A stretch of DNA of 64,000 nt from Sandaracinus sp. GTDB lineage: Bacteria; Myxococcota_A; Polyangia; Polyangiales; Houyiibacteriaceae. The notes beneath the pieces are model-generated. The model saw nothing but the letters and a program-made list of their open reading frames with translations. It made no database searches and was not told where the DNA came from. Location: contig JACKEH010000008.1 of NCBI GenBank assembly GCA_020633125.1, positions 62,001 to 126,000 of the forward strand. The letters run 5' to 3'. Shown piece after piece: positions 61,201-64,000 of the stretch. The position numbers and the translations under genes were made by a program. The first letter of the stretch is position 1, and each line of letters starts with the position of its first letter.

Positions 61201-61944
61201 TCACCCACGAAGGTGACTCGGAAGCCCGCTCGCGATGGCCGCGCGCACGTCGGCGATCAGCGCGTCGCGGCGCGCCTCGCCGTAGACGCTCGGATCGATC
61301 GGCGCGTGAAACCGCACCTCGACCGGCACGCCCGTGCGGGAACGAAAATCACCGGGCGGCGAGACGTGGCGCGTGCCGTCGACCGTGCACGGAAGGATCG
61401 TCGTCCCGGTGGAGAGTGCGAGGTGGAAGCCGCCCTTCTTGAAGGGCCCGAGCATGCCGGTCTTGCTGCGCGTGCCCTCGGGTGCGATCCACACGCTCAC
61501 TCCGTCTTCGATCTTCCGACGCGCAACCTCGATCGCTTGGCGGGCACGGTTCGGATCACGTCGATCGACGAAGACGAACTCGGCGTCGAGCATCGCGCGG
61601 CCGAGGATGGGCAGCTTCCGCATCTCCTGCTTGGCGACCATGCGCAGCGTGCGCCCGGGAAACGCGTGGTAGAGCGCGATGATGTCCCAGTTCGATTGGT
61701 GGTTGGACATCACCACGTAGGTCCGGTCGAAGGCGACGTGCTCCGCCCCTCGCACGCGCACCTGCATGCCCGTGACGCGAACCCCGGCGCTCGACCACGT
61801 GCGGAGGCGCGCGTCGACCCGATCGCGCGACGAGCGACCGAGCGCCGCGTCCACCACCGTCGGCGCGCTGACCCTCACGGTGTGCGCGACCTGGAGCAAC
61901 GTGGGCAAGACGGTGGGGCGACGCACCGCGCGAGGATATCGCAC
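61201..61944 (-). CDS. plsC: 1-acyl-sn-glycerol-3-phosphate acyltransferase
   Basis: A 247-residue protein from a GTG (61944). It carries the acyltransferase motifs: NHQSNWD (catalytic His and Asp, NHx4D, about residue 79), FVDRRDPNRARQ, APEGTRSKTG (motif III, EGTR) and TILPCTVDGTRHV. PlsC acylates lysophosphatidate in phospholipid synthesis at the inner membrane; the N-terminus has a hydrophobic stretch. Length and order are normal for the family. Confidence 0.9.
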   Translation of the reverse strand: MRYPRAVRRPTVLPTLLQVAHTVRVSAPTVVDAALGRSSRDRVDARLRTWSSAGVRVTGMQVRVRGAEHVAFDRTYVVMSNHQSNWDIIALYHAFPGRTLRMVAKQEMRKLPILGRAMLDAEFVFVDRRDPNRARQAIEVARRKIEDGVSVWIAPEGTRSKTGMLGPFKKGGFHLALSTGTTILPCTVDGTRHVSPPGDFRSRTGVPVEVRFHAPIDPSVYGEARRDALIADVRAAIASGLPSHLRG

Positions 61945-62042
61945 GTCGACGTTTCGAAGCGCGTCGCGCGATCGAGAAACGCCCCCGTTTTCGAGGGCGC
62001 AGTTTCCCGAGGGCGTTCTTCACGCGACCGTCGAAACGATCC

Positions 62043-62426
62043 TCACTCGGCCGCTTCGCACGGCCCGCGGCTCGCGAAGGGTCGCGAGGGGCACGAGCCG
62101 CTGCCTTCGAAGGTCTGACCGTCGCATCCGCAGTACACACGGAGGTCACGCGTGCACGGCCTCATGGGCTGGCACGTCCACGCCACGTCACAGCCTTCCT
62201 CGCCGATGCACATCTCGTCGTCGCCGCAATCGGCGCTCGAGGTGCACGTGCGACCCTCGGCCGCCGGGGCGTCGGTTCCGTCCTCGCGCACGAGCTCGAC
62301 GGTGGTCTCCCCGTCCGACTCGCGCATGGTCTCTTCGGCCCCGGAGCTGCTTTCGCCGCCGCCGCCGTTCTGAACCTCGCAGCCCCAAACCAGCGCGAGC
62401 GCGCACAACCCGTGAATCCAGCGCAT
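62043..62426 (-). CDS. Kazal-like Cys-rich lipoprotein
   Basis: A 127-residue lipoprotein (MRWIHGLCALALVWGC, lipobox VWGC). After an acidic spacer (ETMRESDGETTVELVRE), the mature domain has SADCGDDEMCIGEEGCDVAW and a C-terminal CTRDLRVYCGCDGQTFEG to GPC, the pattern of a Kazal-type inhibitor (CGCDGxTF). Role: perhaps protease inhibition or binding at the surface. Monocistronic. Confidence 0.75.
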   Translation of the reverse strand: MRWIHGLCALALVWGCEVQNGGGGESSSGAEETMRESDGETTVELVREDGTDAPAAEGRTCTSSADCGDDEMCIGEEGCDVAWTCQPMRPCTRDLRVYCGCDGQTFEGSGSCPSRPFASRGPCEAAE

Positions 62427-62464
62427 CGTTCTTCCCCCTGTGTCCGTCTCGTGTGTCTGGGCGA

Positions 62465-63283
62465 TCAGCGGTCCGCGCCACCTTCGTGGACGACGCGCGC
62501 CCAGCGAATGTAGTCGAGGTTCGGGAAGTCGCGGCGCAGGTACGTGTTGCCTTCGCTCTGAATGCGGCCCTGTTCCGGGCCACGGCCGCTCGGCGCGCCT
62601 TCGCCGTAGCCGGAGTAGAGCTGATCGACCGCGGTCATGTCGCGCACGCGGCCGAAGGGCGCGAAGCGCATGCCGTCGAGGCGCGAGTTGTCGCCGAAGT
62701 TGATGAAGAACTGCGTCGATCGGCTGTTCGGCATCGAGGTCTGCGCGAAGGTCACCATGCCCCGCGTGTTCGACTGCACGACCGGGTCGTCTTGAATTCC
62801 GTCGGCGCGCCACGCGGTGTTGAGCGCCGGGTCCCCGTGCAGGCCGACCTGCGCCATGAAGCCCTCGATCACGCGGAAGAACGCGACGTCGGTGAAGTAG
62901 CCTGCCTTCACGAGGTTGTAGAAGCGGTCCGCGCCGTTCGGCGACCACGCACGCGTGACGTCGATGACGACGGGGCCCTTCGTGGTGTCCATCCAGACCG
63001 TGAAGGTCTCGGGCGCGCGCTCGGTCAGCGCGTTGGGCGTCGACAAGCGCGGGTCCGGCGCGGGCGGCGCGTCGGTCGGGGCGCTCACCTCCGGCAACGC
63101 CGGCTCGGGAGCGGGCGTGGGCGCGGGCTCGGGAGTGGGCGCCGGGGTCGGCGTCGGTGCGGGGGCAGCGCCACGCTCCGAGTCGTCCACCGCGAGGGTG
63201 CCGCGATCGAAGTTGGGCTCCGGCGATCGACACGAAGCCAAAGACGCCAAGAGCGAGCAGAAGAGAAAGAGTCGGAGGGCCAT
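62465..63283 (-). CDS. Cyclophilin-type peptidyl-prolyl isomerase, lipoprotein
   Basis: A 272-residue protein with signal peptide and lipobox (SLASC), a Pro/Ala/Thr-rich linker (TPAPTPEPAPTPAPEP) and a cyclophilin domain (about 95-265): TKGPVVIDVTRAWSPNGADR, FFRVIEGFMAQVGLHGDP (F-F-R-V-I and Q active-site strand), NSRSTQFFINFGDN and FAPFGRV. Such envelope cyclophilins assist folding of exported proteins. The key Arg, Phe and Gln residues are present. Confidence 0.9.
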   Translation of the reverse strand: MALRLFLFCSLLASLASCRSPEPNFDRGTLAVDDSERGAAPAPTPTPAPTPEPAPTPAPEPALPEVSAPTDAPPAPDPRLSTPNALTERAPETFTVWMDTTKGPVVIDVTRAWSPNGADRFYNLVKAGYFTDVAFFRVIEGFMAQVGLHGDPALNTAWRADGIQDDPVVQSNTRGMVTFAQTSMPNSRSTQFFINFGDNSRLDGMRFAPFGRVRDMTAVDQLYSGYGEGAPSGRGPEQGRIQSEGNTYLRRDFPNLDYIRWARVVHEGGADR

Positions 63284-63446
63284 CGGCGGCGGAGCATAGC
63301 AGCGACGCCGACGACGCACGTCGCGGGTTGGTCGGGCGCGATCGGCTCGCGGGGACGATCGGGTTCGACGTGCGGGGGCGGGCGCGATCGAGGTCGCCCG
63401 GCGCGTCCCGGACCCGCAACGACCGTCGCTCGGGTATTCTCCGCTC

Positions 63447-63785
63447 GTGGTGAACCGATACGACGAGCTCACCCCGACCGAGCAACGTGCGTTGGTCGGG
63501 CTCGTGCGGCTGATGGTGCGCATGGACGGCGAGTTCACGGCGGCCGAGGTGCAGGCGGTGCAAGCGCTCGCACGCGACCTCGGCGCGACGCGCTTTTGGT
63601 CCGCGATGACCGAGGCGAACACGATGGAGATGGACGAGCTCGCGAAGCTCGTCGGTGAGGTCCGTCCCGAGGTGCGCGAGTGGATGTACGGCGTGATGGT
63701 CGGGCTGGCCGCCGTCGACGGCATCGACGCGGCCGAATCGGAGCTGCTCGCGTGGTTGATGGACACGTGGCAGCTCGACGCGTGA
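63447..63785 (+). CDS. TerB-like protein
   Basis: A 112-residue, all-helical soluble protein from a GTG (a second GTG follows). It matches the tellurite-resistance TerB/DjlA N-terminal style: ALVGLVRLMVRMDGEFTAAE, VQAVQALARDLG and VGLAAVDGIDAAESELLAWL. The acidic D-x-x-F/I-D clusters (RMDGEFTAAE, AVDGIDAAE) are the family metal-binding positions. Ten bases upstream of the next gene, so probably co-transcribed. Confidence 0.75.
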   Translation: MVNRYDELTPTEQRALVGLVRLMVRMDGEFTAAEVQAVQALARDLGATRFWSAMTEANTMEMDELAKLVGEVRPEVREWMYGVMVGLAAVDGIDAAESELLAWLMDTWQLDA

Positions 63786-63795
63786 CACTGCGCCC

Positions 63796-64000
63796 ATGCT
63801 TCGAGTTGCCCTCACGCTCGTCCTCGGGGTCGGTGTTCACGCCGGCCTCACCCTCGCCCAAGAGGCGACCTCCGAAGCGCCTCGTTCGCCGGTGGCCCCC
63901 GCGTCGGCGCCCCAGGACCAGATCGGCCTACTGACGATGCTGTCCGAAGCGCCGGCACGCCTCTACGTCGACGGCTACGAGGTGGGTCGAACGCCCCTCC
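63796..64000 (+). CDS. Secreted PEGA-domain protein (partial, 3' end outside window)
   Basis: Only the first 68 codons are seen. A signal peptide (MLRVALTLVLGVGVHAGLTL, then AQ) is followed by a Pro/Ala linker and the start of a PEGA domain (ARLYVDGYEVGRTPL), a surface beta-fold common in myxobacterial envelope proteins. It begins 10 bases after the TerB-like gene. Confidence 0.75.
   Translation, partial: MLRVALTLVLGVGVHAGLTLAQEATSEAPRSPVAPASAPQDQIGLLTMLSEAPARLYVDGYEVGRTPL

Overview
The window is very G+C-rich DNA with a strong G/C preference in third codon positions and a gene content typical of a large-genome myxobacterium, most like Polyangia (Sandaracinus-type; family-level inference, not proven). 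Pointers are the many short secreted lipoproteins with Cys-rich or Asp/Ala/Gly linkers, MopE-type putative metal-binding motifs, a Pkn2-like Ser/Thr kinase, an FHA/sigma-54 activator, PATAN (DUF4388) and DUF2378-like domains, and little operon organisation. There is no rRNA, CRISPR array, complete tRNA or prophage.

Layout. 1-9.3 kb: secreted or lipoprotein genes, a frameshifted short-chain dehydrogenase, a beta-propeller protein, an Asp-box lipoprotein and an eight-unit 20-bp repeat. 9.3-21.2 kb: an accessory stretch of mostly unrecognised lipoproteins with a MITE-like element, a duplicated gene, eroded gene fragments and two lower-G+C genes. 21.2-27.9 kb: a REP-associated (Y1/HUH) transposase in an imperfect tandem duplication whose second copy abuts a beheaded barrel-like gene. 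That gene and its lipoprotein partner have an intact paralogous pair 3 kb downstream. A tRNA-Arg 3' half lies between the pairs. 28-33.8 kb: comEC, a CopD/HemJ-like membrane protein and a GNAT-like protein.

33.9-39.6 kb is a cell-envelope block. It holds a 915-residue esterase/extensin-domain fusion, then a divergent pair of secreted peptidoglycan hydrolases (an M15 carboxypeptidase and a lytic transglycosylase) with the same unrecognised C-terminal module of about 170 residues. 39.6-44.8 kb: mazG with a translationally coupled lipoprotein, an M29/NicX-like metallohydrolase, and a two-gene set of a caspase/CHAT-like protein and a small YbjN-like protein.

46.4-57.6 kb encodes signalling and surface proteins: a winged-helix/TPR-like regulator, a kinase with a DUF2378-like tail, an FHA/sigma-54 activator, MlaE with a lipoprotein, a MshEN-HD-GYP-receiver-PATAN protein, a beta-helix surface lipoprotein, an outer-membrane barrel and a DUF1244 protein. 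Most of these reading frames are broken by one- or two-base losses, often a missing CG in a CG run, and a nearby non-coding repeat also has short units. I read this as a locally poor consensus, not mass pseudogenisation. 57.7-64 kb is intact again: an M23 peptidase, a coupled hypothetical pair, PlsC, a Kazal-like lipoprotein, a cyclophilin lipoprotein, a TerB-like protein and the start of a PEGA-domain protein.
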